The notes under the pieces were generated by a model, which ran no database searches, was not told the DNA's origin, and saw nothing but the letters and a program-made list of their open reading frames with translations. Position numbers and translations under genes: made by a program. This document shows positions 1 through 7,794 of a stretch of 13,522 nucleotides of DNA, piece after piece. The first letter of the stretch is position 1. Each line of letters begins with the position of its first letter. Source of the DNA: Bacillota bacterium (GTDB lineage Bacteria; Bacillota; Clostridia; Acetivibrionales; DSM-2933); the NCBI GenBank assembly GCA_023430975.1, contig JAEYYB010000092.1, forward strand, positions 1-13,522, read 5' to 3'.

Positions 1-99
1 GTGTATAATGGTAATAATAACTGGAAAATTTAATAACGAATTTTACTGATTTTTAGGGGTAAAACAGAAATGTGAAGTCTTAAAAATTAGATAAATAAA

Positions 100-120
100 G
101 CCCTCGGAGTTTCCGAGAGC
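100..120. terminator. hairpin, possible terminator of an upstream gene
   Basis: CTCGGA (103-108) pairs perfectly with TCCGAG (112-117) across a three-base loop. GC/GC pairs outside one mismatch extend the stem to 100-120. It stands out as GC-rich in an AT-rich background. No T-run follows on the + strand, so classic Rho-independent termination is doubtful. It could be a processed RNA end or part of a leader. Confidence 0.3.
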
Positions 121-296
121 ATACATTGTATGATATGGAGGGATTTTTGTATGCCCTGAATTGGTTTGATAACGTTCGACACTTTGAGTGTAAGTATGAA
201 AGGTGACTATAAACAATATTATCGAGGATTGGTAATATAAATATAAAAGGATTGTCCAATTAATTCAAGCATATTAAAACAATTAAAACATTTTTA

Positions 297-305
297 TGTT
301 ACAAT
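297..305 (+). promoter_or_regulatory. extended -10 promoter of the TraB-like gene
   Basis: TGTTACAAT is a TGn-TACAAT extended -10 element, one base from the TATAAT core. The -35 side is poor: TTAAAA at 274-279 is 20 bases away, which extended -10 promoters tolerate. Transcription would start near 312, leaving about 50 bases of leader before the ATG at 364. Confidence 0.45.
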
Positions 306-363
306 ATATGTATCAAATAGAAATCTCAATCAGGAGAATGATTTAGGGGGGGGCGAGAATTTT

Positions 364-1002
364 ATGAAGCTTCTTATTGTAGGCATAAATCATTTTGATT
401 TATTTGGTAGAAAAAAACTTCAAAAATGTTTAAAGGAAATATCAGCAATTAATCGTACTATACCTGCATTCGTAGCTGTAGAATATGACAAAAATCATTT
501 TAAAAAAATAAAAGAACAAAGGAAACTATTTAGGAGTCTGGTTAAAAGTGAATGGACATTTTTAACTGAGGAGCAACTTAACATATTCGAATTATCTCTT
601 GCTTATGAAGGTGATAGTCATATTGATATTTATCCTGAAGCCGAAATATTGTGGTTGGATAAGGATAGACAAACAGATAGAATTGATATGTTTACAGAAG
701 ACAGATTAAAAGTTTATAAAAGCCTTTTGTCTAAGCTGAAATATAACCAAACTAATGATAATTTACTTCGAATTTTATCAAACCAAGTATATAAGAATGC
801 AGATAGAAGTGGTAATGGGGATTATCGAGATGTAAAATTTAAAGAATTAATTTGTAACAAGATTTATGAAAAACCTCAAGGATGGTCTTTGGTTATAGTA
901 GGTTCAAATCATACTCAAAATAAATCGGGATTTATGAGAGAACTTATAGAGAATGAATGTCAAGAATGTGAAGTTATGTTGCTTGATAGAACGATAGAGT
1001 AA
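364..1002 (+). CDS. TraB/TIKI-superfamily-like protein (paired GxxH motifs)
   Basis: This is a 212-residue protein with no signal peptide or membrane segment, so it is probably cytosolic. It opens on a beta strand leading to GINH (7-10), followed by VAVEYD (37-42, acidic E40). It has DYRD (153-156, R155) and a late strand leading to GSNH (180-183). Two GxxH motifs at the ends, a central Glu and an Arg before the second motif are the signature arrangement of the TraB/PrgY/TIKI superfamily, which includes pheromone-shutdown proteins and metal-dependent protease-like proteins. The match is by motif order only; overall identity cannot be judged. The start is an ATG behind a G-rich ribosome-binding site (346-353). 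The gene has its own extended -10 promoter and is separated from the next gene by 133 bases. Its role is unknown, and it could be an erythromycin-esterase/ChaN-type relative instead. Confidence 0.55.
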   Translation: MKLLIVGINHFDLFGRKKLQKCLKEISAINRTIPAFVAVEYDKNHFKKIKEQRKLFRSLVKSEWTFLTEEQLNIFELSLAYEGDSHIDIYPEAEILWLDKDRQTDRIDMFTEDRLKVYKSLLSKLKYNQTNDNLLRILSNQVYKNADRSGNGDYRDVKFKELICNKIYEKPQGWSLVIVGSNHTQNKSGFMRELIENECQECEVMLLDRTIE

Positions 1003-1004
1003 GT

Positions 1005-1042
1005 TTCTAAACAAATAAGCTACAGTTTTATTTTGTTTGGAA
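1005..1042 (+). terminator. AT-rich hairpin after the TraB-like gene
   Basis: The left arm TTCTAAACAAATAA (1005-1018) pairs with TTATTTTGTTTGGAA (1028-1042), with one G-T wobble and one bulged base, across a nine-base loop. It starts three bases after the stop codon. It is long but weak because of its A/T content, and no clean T-run follows. It is a plausible end or processing signal. Confidence 0.3.
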
Positions 1043-1135
1043 TATTTGTAACTTCAAACAGTCTTTGAGTTATCATAGCAAGGGGTATCGGAAAGTAAGT
1101 AGTTATCTATTCTACTGAATTGATAGAGGGGAACA

Positions 1136-1957
1136 ATGAAGAAAGAAAATAAAACATTTGGAAAACTATATAGAGAAATGACTTTAATAAATATAAAGAA
1201 GGCAATATCTGCATCTGGCTTTGCTTCAGGTTTTAAGCACCCAGTATTAAATGGTAGAATAAAGGAAATCTTTATTAAGGACCTTCTTGAACCCATCCTT
1301 TATCCAGATATGGGTGTTTGCACAGGTGTTATTATTGACACCTTGGGAAAACAGAGTGACCAAATTGACATTATTATTTATGACAAAAAGGTTCTTCCGC
1401 CACTTGTTTTGAGTGCTACAGAAGAAGTTATTCCTGCTGAATCCGTTTTAGCAACAATAGAGGTTAAATCAACATTAACAAAAAAGAAATTAGAGGATAG
1501 TATTATAAATGCATGGTCTGTTCACAACCTTTCTTATGAATTTGGTGATATTTCAATTGCAAATAAACTTGAACAATATCTTTTATTGCAGTCTTTGGAT
1601 TTTGTTTTTGGTGAAAGGAAGGAACAGATGCTTAATAGACTAGTTGAGTTAGGTACTATCGATTTACCTGCAAGTTTTATTTTTTCCTTTAATTCAGATT
1701 TAAAGAGGTTTGATGAGGAAAAAAGATTAACTGAAGCAATTAGTAGAATTGCAGGTAATTCAACTGAATATGTAATTAATTCTTTATGTATTGCCGATAA
1801 GCAGACTCTGAGTTTAAATAATAATCAGTGGAAATCAGTTATGTGTAATGAAGAATATGAAAATATATTCTCGTTTTTAAATACTATAATGCTTGCATGT
1901 AGTAGATTGTCACAGCAAAGAGTTACTTTGCCATTGGACAAGTATTTAACAAAGTAA
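1136..1957 (+). CDS. DUF6602-type protein with PD-(D/E)XK nuclease-like core
   Basis: This 273-residue protein has an N-terminal half that reads like DUF6602. A helix follows HPVLNGRIKE (35-44, E44), then GVIIDTLG (64-71), SDQIDIIIYD (74-83, D78), a loop, and TIEVKS (107-112, E109-x-K111). E44, D78 and E109-x-K111 are spaced like the Mg2+ site of PD-(D/E)XK nucleases, and all are present, so catalysis is possible. The C-terminal 130 residues are helical with no recognised motif. The start is an ATG behind AGAGGGG (1127-1133). DUF6602 proteins have no settled function that I know of, so a DNA or RNA nuclease role is inferred from the fold signature. The gene lies 1 kb upstream of the SIR2 gene but appears to be a separate transcription unit. 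It may be a defence effector, or a nuclease-fold protein that has become a binding module. Confidence 0.65.
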   Translation: MKKENKTFGKLYREMTLINIKKAISASGFASGFKHPVLNGRIKEIFIKDLLEPILYPDMGVCTGVIIDTLGKQSDQIDIIIYDKKVLPPLVLSATEEVIPAESVLATIEVKSTLTKKKLEDSIINAWSVHNLSYEFGDISIANKLEQYLLLQSLDFVFGERKEQMLNRLVELGTIDLPASFIFSFNSDLKRFDEEKRLTEAISRIAGNSTEYVINSLCIADKQTLSLNNNQWKSVMCNEEYENIFSFLNTIMLACSRLSQQRVTLPLDKYLTK

Positions 1958-1986
1958 ATATAACAAAACATAATTAATACCAGAAT

Positions 1987-1993
1987 GGAGGAA
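1987..1993 (+). promoter_or_regulatory. ribosome-binding site that selects a TTG start
   Basis: GGAGGAA lies 6 bases upstream of TTG at 2000. The in-frame ATG at 1985 sits on this motif and has no ribosome-binding site of its own, so the TTG is preferred. Confidence 0.6.
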
Positions 1994-1999
1994 ATATAT

Positions 2000-2761
2000 T
2001 TGTTTTCTTTTAGGTGTGACTTCTTTCCAGATTTAAATAAGTGCAATCTATATGACTATTATGAGCAAAAACTAACGTGGTTTTTAGCCTCACTTTATAA
2101 AAATGGCCAAATTCCTAAACAAGGTACTTGGAATTTAATGGAGAATAACGGCGTTATAAATTATTATTGTATTGCCCATGAAAGGGATTCATTTGATAGT
2201 AAATACTTTAATATTTACTGCGAAAATTCATTAAAAGAATTGAACGAGCTTTCTATTCATCCCCCTGAATTTAACCTGTTAGGTGAAACACTTGATACTC
2301 CTGGTTGTTGTAAATGTGAAGACTCAAGCTTTTTTATTTTAATGACTTATTACACTGCAATATATTCTTCGATACGTTGTGGTGACTGTAATCAAGCCGT
2401 CCCTCTTTATAAACTTCCAAAACTTGAAGGTGAAGTAGACTATTCTTCTATCTTGCTTTGGGAAACAGAATATAAAGCTTGTGATACGTTATATATGATG
2501 ACTAATGTTTGTGAAAAGTATGGCTATCAGCAGATGTCAAAAGTTAATAGTAATATTTCAAAGCAAGGATTAAAGCTTTGTGAAGAGTTATCATTAAGTA
2601 CAAAAAAGCCTTTTTATTATTTTCTTCATAAAGCGTTTTCACCTCAAAAACTATATTGCCCTGTATGTGGAGATAAGTGGGTACTGGAAAATGCATTACA
2701 TGAACTTTATGCCTTTAAATGCGATAATTGTAGACTAGTATCACTAAAACCAGTTTTATGA
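2000..2761 (+). CDS. DUF2310-family zinc-ribbon protein
   Basis: This is about 253 residues from the TTG at 2000 (258 if the ATG at 1985 is used). Numbered from the TTG there are two four-cysteine sets: C103/C106 with C127/C130, and C220/C223 with C241/C244. Each looks like a zinc ribbon. Around the second set the signature is strong: a helix with LLWETEYKACD, an SKQG..LCEEL stretch, KPFYYFLH, then CPVCGDKW and FKCDNCRLVS. This matches DUF2310, annotated as Zn-ribbon proteins that may bind nucleic acid. No enzyme site is visible. In Gram-positive genomes such proteins often sit among toxin-immunity genes (recalled, not checked), which fits here. It is 27 bases from the ORF upstream and probably co-transcribed with it. 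The extra cysteine C104 next to C103 makes the exact ligand of the first ribbon uncertain. Confidence 0.75.
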   Translation: MFSFRCDFFPDLNKCNLYDYYEQKLTWFLASLYKNGQIPKQGTWNLMENNGVINYYCIAHERDSFDSKYFNIYCENSLKELNELSIHPPEFNLLGETLDTPGCCKCEDSSFFILMTYYTAIYSSIRCGDCNQAVPLYKLPKLEGEVDYSSILLWETEYKACDTLYMMTNVCEKYGYQQMSKVNSNISKQGLKLCEELSLSTKKPFYYFLHKAFSPQKLYCPVCGDKWVLENALHELYAFKCDNCRLVSLKPVL

Positions 2762-2822
2762 TTTTTAAAGAAGGTTAATGATATTAGTGGTTTGGAGAAG
2801 ACACATAATTACTTTTGTAAAT

Positions 2823-2851
2823 TTGTCAAATAACTATTTTTGTAATATTAT
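2823..2851 (+). promoter_or_regulatory. promoter P1 of the SIR2-GNAT operon
   Basis: TTGTCA (2823-2828), a 17-base spacer and TATTAT (2846-2851) form a near-consensus sigma-A promoter. The start point would be near 2858, leaving a leader of about 160 bases. Confidence 0.6.
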
Positions 2852-2868
2852 ATATGATTTAGTATAGT
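2840..2868 (+). promoter_or_regulatory. promoter P2 of the SIR2-GNAT operon
   Basis: TTGTAA (2840-2845), a 17-base spacer and TATAGT (2863-2868) form a second good sigma-A match. It overlaps P1, so the two cannot be bound by polymerase together. The start would be near 2875. Confidence 0.5.
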
Positions 2869-2876
2869 GTATATTA

Positions 2877-2891
2877 TTACCTATATGGTAA
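2877..2891. promoter_or_regulatory. inverted repeat at the start site, possible operator
   Basis: TTACC-TATAT-GGTAA has perfect five-base arms and lies just downstream of the P2 -10 element, at the expected transcription start. A repressor bound here would block both promoters. No regulator gene is adjacent, and the arms are short enough to arise by chance. Confidence 0.35.
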
Positions 2892-3017
2892 GTGTGTATA
2901 TTTATGGAGTGTTATTTAGAACAAGAAGGTATGCTAGGGCTTTGGGGTCAGTCTTAATGATTTGAAAGTAAAACATTATTTTTCAATAGTATTGCAAAAA
3001 TAAAGGGGGGATAACTT

Positions 3018-6000
3018 ATGAAAAATGAGAAAGATATTACTTTCGATATAAATAAGGATATTGAAATTAAAGAAATGCCAGATATATATTATTACGATGA
3101 TATTATAAATGCGGCTAAAAGCGGAAGGTTAGTAATTTTTATTGGAGCAGGAGTATCAAAGCAAATAGGTTTGCCCTTATGGAAGGAATTTGCTTTTAAC
3201 CGCTTAGATACAGTTTATGAGAATGGATTCGTTGATTTTCGTACTTATTGCGACTTAAAGAATTTAGAACCTAAAAAATTATTGACAATTTGTGATATGT
3301 TCCTAAAAGAAAAAGGTATTAATCCTCAGCCTGCTAAAGAAATTTTCAAGATAAGAGATTATAAGAAATATAAAGAGGTATATGGGAAATTGTATTCTAT
3401 GAATGCAATATATGTAACTACCAACTATGATGAGTGTTTAGATAATTTTGCATTAAATATAGTTCAAGATAACGAAATTAAGGCTGAAAATAGTGAAAAA
3501 ATAAATGATATTAATAGAATGATGATAGCATCGAAATCCCCATTAGGAGAAGTTGTTATAAGGCAATCAGATTTATTAGAATCAAAACTTCAAAATGGCA
3601 ATGTTATTCATATTCATGGAAGCGTAAATGATGAAAGTGGAATGATTGTTACTCTAAGTGATTATATGCTTCATTATGGAAATTTATATAAGGATAATCA
3701 CCCTGAGCTATCTATATTTCTTGATAGAATATTTAATACAAAATATGTCGTTTTGTTTATGGGTTATGGATTAGAAGAGTATGAAATATTAGAATATATG
3801 TTGTCTAAGGTTAAAAATCCTGGAAATGACAGAAAACATTATTTATTATCTAATTGCTTTAAGGAGGACAGTAAACTTACAAATCTCCTAAGAAAATATT
3901 ATTTGGGTTTTGGTGTGGAGCTCATTCCCTATGATATAAGCAAAAAAGGATATGCTCAACTAATAACAATTATTGAGGAATGGTCTAAAGTATTAAATAA
4001 ATTAAGTAGAGAACAAGATTTTATTCAAAAAATGCAGTTTATTGATGAGGTAATAGCAGATGATAGTCCCAAATTTGATACAGATGTTAGGGCAATTATT
4101 GAGCGGGTTAAAAAAGATGAGTCATTAGAAAAATATTTATTCAGAAAAATCAGCGATAGTAGGTGGTTGGATTTAGCTATTGAGAATGGTTTCTATAATC
4201 CAGAAAGTGTACCTACCCCGATTGATAAGGGAGATGGCAATTATAGTATTCCTTATTGGATTCACACTGATTATCTAAATAGGCTATTGAGTAATGGGGA
4301 TAACTTGAATAAGGAGACTATAGAAAAGGTATTAAATATAATACGAACAGTTTCATTGTATAAAAATGATGAGGGGAAGTCAATTGACAATTATCATGTA
4401 TGGGACCAGTTTGCTGAAATTATTAATAAAATTCCAAATGAATTCATAGCCAATGAAATCATTGAATTGACAAGAGTATGGACAAAATCAAAGTTTAAGA
4501 TCGATTTTGCTGTTAAAAGAATCGGAGAGGCATTATTGGGTAAATTCTTAAACTCTGATAACTCTGATGATTTTAATAAAGTTCAACTTCTAATTAATAT
4601 TGTTACAGCTCTTAATCCAGATACAAATGAATTAATTATAGGAAACTATTATTTTCTGAGTCTTTTTAATACAAAAATGATTGAATTGATTGCTCAGAAA
4701 GTTTCCATGAGTTTTATTGAAGAGTATATGAGTAGAGTTACTGAAGTTTTGAAAGTCGAGTCAAGTATGAATATTATTAAGAATGGTAATGACTCATACA
4801 ATATAAAGTTAAGTGATGATGGTCAGAAGTATATAATTTCTGTATCCCTTTCAGCAAATGATAAAGAATTAAGAAGGAATATTGGTAATCAAACTGATGA
4901 TACTGATTGTAAGTTATTACATACAAAAGAAATTGCTTATTGTAGTGATGATAACTTTACAAAATGTGTTATAGATTGGCTAAATGAAATTTTTAGTGAA
5001 AGCAAGTTGGAAGAAAACGTGAATGTAGTTATTAGATACTTATATTATAATCTTTATTCCAAAGGCTCATATTATTCATTTTATGCACCTCAGCATAAGT
5101 ATTACAATAAAGCCGATGAACTTATTTTATATCTATATAAAGATATAGTCCTTAAAAAGTTCAGTTTAGAGGACGTTGATGCAACTAAATTAGGATTTAT
5201 ATGTAATTTAATTAATAATAAGTACTTTGCCTTAAAAAAAGTTGCTTTATATGTCATCGGTAATTTATCAAATAAATATTTATCTGTTTTATGGGATAAT
5301 ATCGATTCGGAAACCATGAAGTTAATATTTGAGGAGAGTTATTTTGGTGATGAACTTAGAGTCACCTTAGAAAATATTAATCAAATTGATGAGGAACATT
5401 CATCAAAATTATTAAAACTTATTGAATCTGGCCCTTACAGTAAATATAGTAGTGGCATTGTTACTGAAAAGCATAAAACTGTGTGGAGAGTAAAAAGACT
5501 TAATGCATTAAAGCATATTGTATTCTTTAATGAGTACATCAAAAATAATTATAAAGAATTTAATAATAATGTTAAGCTAGGACCAACAATTGGAGAAGTC
5601 GAGATGTGGAGCTCTGAAAAGTCACCTTTTAAAGAGTACGATTTATCAAAAATGACAAACGAGGACTTAGCGAGTTTTATATCAAGTTTTAAAACCAGTA
5701 ACCGTTGGGAAGGTCCAACTGCTGAGGGACTAGGAAGAGTATTAAGAGAAATTGTAAAAAACAATCCTGAAAAGTATGATGCAAACTTAATGCCGTTCAT
5801 AGATATAGGGTATTACTACATTTATGAAATATTGAACGGTTTATTAGATGCTTTAAAGGAAAAGAAAACTTTAGAATGGAATAATATTTTGGACTTTTTT
5901 ATAAGTTACATAAATAGAAGCGGGTTTTGGGAGGATGCTTTAATAGTAGATGATGATTTGGAAGATAATCACAGGTGGGTTATTGATGTGTTTGCTGATT

Positions 6001-7187
6001 TGATATGCTATGGGACTCAAGATGATAAGAATTGTATTGAATATGCCAATGTACAAAAGTGTAAAGAAATAATTATTATTATCTTAAATAAAGTTGTGGA
6101 TTTTGCTGAAAATATAAATATTAATAATGATTACTTACATTTTGTATTGAACTCAACTAAAGGTAGGGTATTAAAAGCCTTATTGTGTATTTCTTTATAT
6201 TTTAAGAGAAGTTTACCCGAAGAAATAAGAAAAGATGCAGAGTGGGATAACGAGTTGAAAGTTATGTTTAATAAATATATGGATTCAAACATATTGGATT
6301 CTTATATTTTACTTGGGGAGTATTTACCACAGTTTATGTCTCTAGACAAAAAATGGGCTGTAGATAAAGTTAGTAGCATTAAGGTTGAAAATAAGAATTG
6401 GGAAGGCTTTATGGTTGGATATATTTATTCTAGAACTATATATAAAGACATTTACAAATTAATGAAAACTCACTATAAGTATAGTATTTATCACACTTTT
6501 AAAAAAGAAGAAGTAATTGAAGATGTCGCACATCATATAGCGTTAGGTTATATAAGTGATTATGAAGAGGAAACAAATAATGAGTTGTTTGAAATGATGT
6601 TAGAAAAATGGGATTATAGGATGATTAGCAAGGTGCTATGGTATTTCTGGACATACGATGATTTATTGAAAAATTCAGATGATATAAAGAATGAAAAAGA
6701 AATCTCAGGTATAGACAAAGCAAAAATAAGAAAAAAAATAATTGACTTCTGGGATAAATTGTACAATAGGTATAAAAATATTAATCCTGAAAGATTAAGT
6801 GATACTGATAAAAAGATAATTTCTAATTCAATTAAATTAACTGGAGTTTTAGAAAACATTGATAAAAATTGTATAAAGCTAATAAGTCTTGCAATTCCAT
6901 ATGCACAAGTAGACTATAATGCACATTACTTTATAGAAAAAATATCTGAGCTTTCATCAGATGGGGATTCTGTTGGGAAAAGACTGATTATAGGCGGATT
7001 AATTCTGGAGTTAGTAAAGAATGTTGTACCAACCTACCCAGAAGAGGAAATAGTTAAATTAGTTAAATACCTTTATGCAATTAAGGATGAGAAAGTAAAG
7101 GAATGTGCAGATAGCATCTGCAATATATATGCCAAGAATAATATTGAATTCCTCAGAGATATTTGCTTAGAGAATAGAGATTTTTAG
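3018..7187 (+). CDS. large SIR2-domain protein, defence-associated sirtuin-like
   Basis: This 1389-residue protein has an N-terminal SIR2 (SIR2_2-type) domain at about residues 25-330. It shows FIGAGVS (41-47, NAD-binding glycine loop), GLPLW (51-55), TTNYD (134-138, catalytic-type N136), HIHGS (198-202, catalytic-type H200) and VVLFMGYGLEEYE (244-256). All key residues are intact, so NAD+ cleavage is plausible. The remaining ~1050 residues look mostly helical and HEAT-like, with no ATPase, nuclease or membrane motif seen. They include an RWEGPTAEGLGR stretch at about 895-906. This is the layout of defence-associated sirtuins (DSR1/DSR2), in which the long C-terminus senses a phage protein and the SIR2 domain depletes NAD+, stopping phage growth. 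DUF4020-type sirtuins are another possible match. A strong AAAGGGGGG ribosome-binding site precedes the ATG, and tandem promoters lie upstream. It is translationally coupled to the GNAT gene. The domain call is firm; the defence role is inferred. Confidence 0.85.
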   Translation: MKNEKDITFDINKDIEIKEMPDIYYYDDIINAAKSGRLVIFIGAGVSKQIGLPLWKEFAFNRLDTVYENGFVDFRTYCDLKNLEPKKLLTICDMFLKEKGINPQPAKEIFKIRDYKKYKEVYGKLYSMNAIYVTTNYDECLDNFALNIVQDNEIKAENSEKINDINRMMIASKSPLGEVVIRQSDLLESKLQNGNVIHIHGSVNDESGMIVTLSDYMLHYGNLYKDNHPELSIFLDRIFNTKYVVLFMGYGLEEYEILEYMLSKVKNPGNDRKHYLLSNCFKEDSKLTNLLRKYYLGFGVELIPYDISKKGYAQLITIIEEWSKVLNKLSREQDFIQKMQFIDEVIADDSPKFDTDVRAIIERVKKDESLEKYLFRKISDSRWLDLAIENGFYNPESVPTPIDKGDGNYSIPYWIHTDYLNRLLSNGDNLNKETIEKVLNIIRTVSLYKNDEGKSIDNYHVWDQFAEIINKIPNEFIANEIIELTRVWTKSKFKIDFAVKRIGEALLGKFLNSDNSDDFNKVQLLINIVTALNPDTNELIIGNYYFLSLFNTKMIELIAQKVSMSFIEEYMSRVTEVLKVESSMNIIKNGNDSYNIKLSDDGQKYIISVSLSANDKELRRNIGNQTDDTDCKLLHTKEIAYCSDDNFTKCVIDWLNEIFSESKLEENVNVVIRYLYYNLYSKGSYYSFYAPQHKYYNKADELILYLYKDIVLKKFSLEDVDATKLGFICNLINNKYFALKKVALYVIGNLSNKYLSVLWDNIDSETMKLIFEESYFGDELRVTLENINQIDEEHSSKLLKLIESGPYSKYSSGIVTEKHKTVWRVKRLNALKHIVFFNEYIKNNYKEFNNNVKLGPTIGEVEMWSSEKSPFKEYDLSKMTNEDLASFISSFKTSNRWEGPTAEGLGRVLREIVKNNPEKYDANLMPFIDIGYYYIYEILNGLLDALKEKKTLEWNNILDFFISYINRSGFWEDALIVDDDLEDNHRWVIDVFADLICYGTQDDKNCIEYANVQKCKEIIIIILNKVVDFAENININNDYLHFVLNSTKGRVLKALLCISLYFKRSLPEEIRKDAEWDNELKVMFNKYMDSNILDSYILLGEYLPQFMSLDKKWAVDKVSSIKVENKNWEGFMVGYIYSRTIYKDIYKLMKTHYKYSIYHTFKKEEVIEDVAHHIALGYISDYEEETNNELFEMMLEKWDYRMISKVLWYFWTYDDLLKNSDDIKNEKEISGIDKAKIRKKIIDFWDKLYNRYKNINPERLSDTDKKIISNSIKLTGVLENIDKNCIKLISLAIPYAQVDYNAHYFIEKISELSSDGDSVGKRLIIGGLILELVKNVVPTYPEEEIVKLVKYLYAIKDEKVKECADSICNIYAKNNIEFLRDICLENRDF

Positions 7188-7197
7188 GAGATAAATT

Positions 7198-7719
7198 ATG
7201 ATTAAGCAAAAGAACAAAAAAGAAATCCTTTGGTTTAACAAAATGAACAGGGAAGAATATCAGTATTATAAACATAAACTACCAAGAGAGTTTTACATAT
7301 TAGAAAACCGAAGCTTTTCATATGAGGAGAGCATTTTCTTATTAATAAAAAAGGGGTTATTTAATAGAACAAAAATAATTGGGTATGCAATTATATATGA
7401 TAGTTCTGGGTTAGATGAAAAAGATAAAAAAAGTATTGCGTTAATTAATAGAATAGATAGCAGAATAATGCTAGAACAAGAATGGGTAGTTATATCTGAT
7501 TTTATGATTTTAAGATTTCAAAGAAGAAGAGGAATAGGAAGAGAATTTTTTAGACGTATTGAAAATGATTACTATAGTAATCGTGATTTCATTTTGATTG
7601 CTGATGGCGATGGAAAGTTCTTTTGGAGAAGGTTGGGGTTTAAATATATAGATAAACTGAGCAAAACTATGGGTAAAAAATTTTACATTACTGAGCAAGA
7701 AAGTGTTACCAATTTGTAA
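7198..7719 (+). CDS. GNAT-family N-acetyltransferase coupled to the SIR2 gene
   Basis: This 173-residue cytosolic protein carries the GNAT acetyl-CoA motif. A strand VVISDFMIL (97-105) is followed by RFQRRRGIGREFF (106-118), whose RRRGIG fits the R/Q-x-x-G-x-G/A pyrophosphate loop. The late FWRRLGFKYI (142-151) is the usual motif B end. The N-terminal 60 residues are basic and specific to this protein. Its ribosome-binding site AGGAG (7186-7190) overlaps the stop codon of the SIR2 gene, so the two are almost certainly made together. GNATs acetylate small molecules, protein amines or charged tRNA, and the substrate cannot be read from sequence. No ribbon-helix-helix antitoxin is adjacent, which argues against a standard TacA/TacT-type toxin pair. 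It could regulate or detoxify the sirtuin, act as a second effector, or modify a trigger. Fold is confident, role unknown. Confidence 0.8.
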   Translation: MIKQKNKKEILWFNKMNREEYQYYKHKLPREFYILENRSFSYEESIFLLIKKGLFNRTKIIGYAIIYDSSGLDEKDKKSIALINRIDSRIMLEQEWVVISDFMILRFQRRRGIGREFFRRIENDYYSNRDFILIADGDGKFFWRRLGFKYIDKLSKTMGKKFYITEQESVTNL

Positions 7720-7743
7720 GGTTGGTTTAAATAAATCTTACAA
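7714..7743 (+). terminator. hairpin at the end of the GNAT gene
   Basis: TTGTAAGGTT (7714-7723) pairs with AATCTTACAA (7734-7743) through ten pairs including one G-T wobble. The stem contains the GNAT stop codon (7717-7719). No T-run follows, so it may terminate poorly or mark an mRNA processing point. It supports the view that the SIR2-GNAT unit ends here. Confidence 0.4.
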
Positions 7744-7762
7744 GGTTATTAAATTCAACACA

Positions 7763-7789
7763 TATACCTCTAATATTTTTAGGGGTGTA
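7763..7789 (+). promoter_or_regulatory. hairpin burying a ribosome-binding site
   Basis: TATACCTCTAA (7763-7773) pairs with TTAGGGGTGTA (7779-7789) over 11 pairs, two of them G-T, with a five-base loop TATTT. The right arm contains AGGGGTG, the Shine-Dalgarno of the 11-codon ORF at 7795. It could be an RNA switch upstream of the PHP gene or simply a weak terminator without a T-run. Confidence 0.35.
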
Positions 7790-7794
7790 AATAG

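Larger units (their letters stand above)
1..363. other. gene-free leader stretch
   Basis: No convincing gene is seen in this stretch. The first 33 bases could be the last ten codons of a gene that begins outside the window (reading ends ...NNNWKI and then TAA), but other frames are equally open and nothing confirms it. The rest holds a short GC-richer hairpin (100-120), a perfect small inverted repeat ATACA-T-TGTAT (121-131), a 19-codon ORF behind a GGAGGG motif (147-206), and the extended -10 promoter of the first gene (297-305). Confidence 0.6.

Noticed and set aside
147..206. 19-codon TTG ORF whose ALNWFD start recalls VOC/glyoxalase N-termini
   Set aside because: It has a GGAGGG motif but only four bases of spacing, and the resemblance covers about six residues. 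It could be a gene remnant but is not supportable.
1054..1296. 80-codon minus-strand ORF over the start of the DUF6602 gene
   Set aside because: It is antisense to a gene with a clear family signature and is not protein-like in composition.
2904..2957. 17-codon ORF (starting MECYLEQEG) in the SIR2 leader
   Set aside because: There is no ribosome-binding site before its ATG, so translation is unlikely.
3018..7187. Thoeris ThsA, SIR2-HerA or SIR2-Argonaute system
   Set aside because: The protein is far larger than ThsA and no TIR, HerA ATPase or Argonaute gene is adjacent.
7198..7719. TacT/AtaT-type GNAT toxin of a toxin-antitoxin pair
   Set aside because: There is no ribbon-helix-helix (DUF1778-like) antitoxin gene next to it; the coupled upstream gene is the SIR2 protein.
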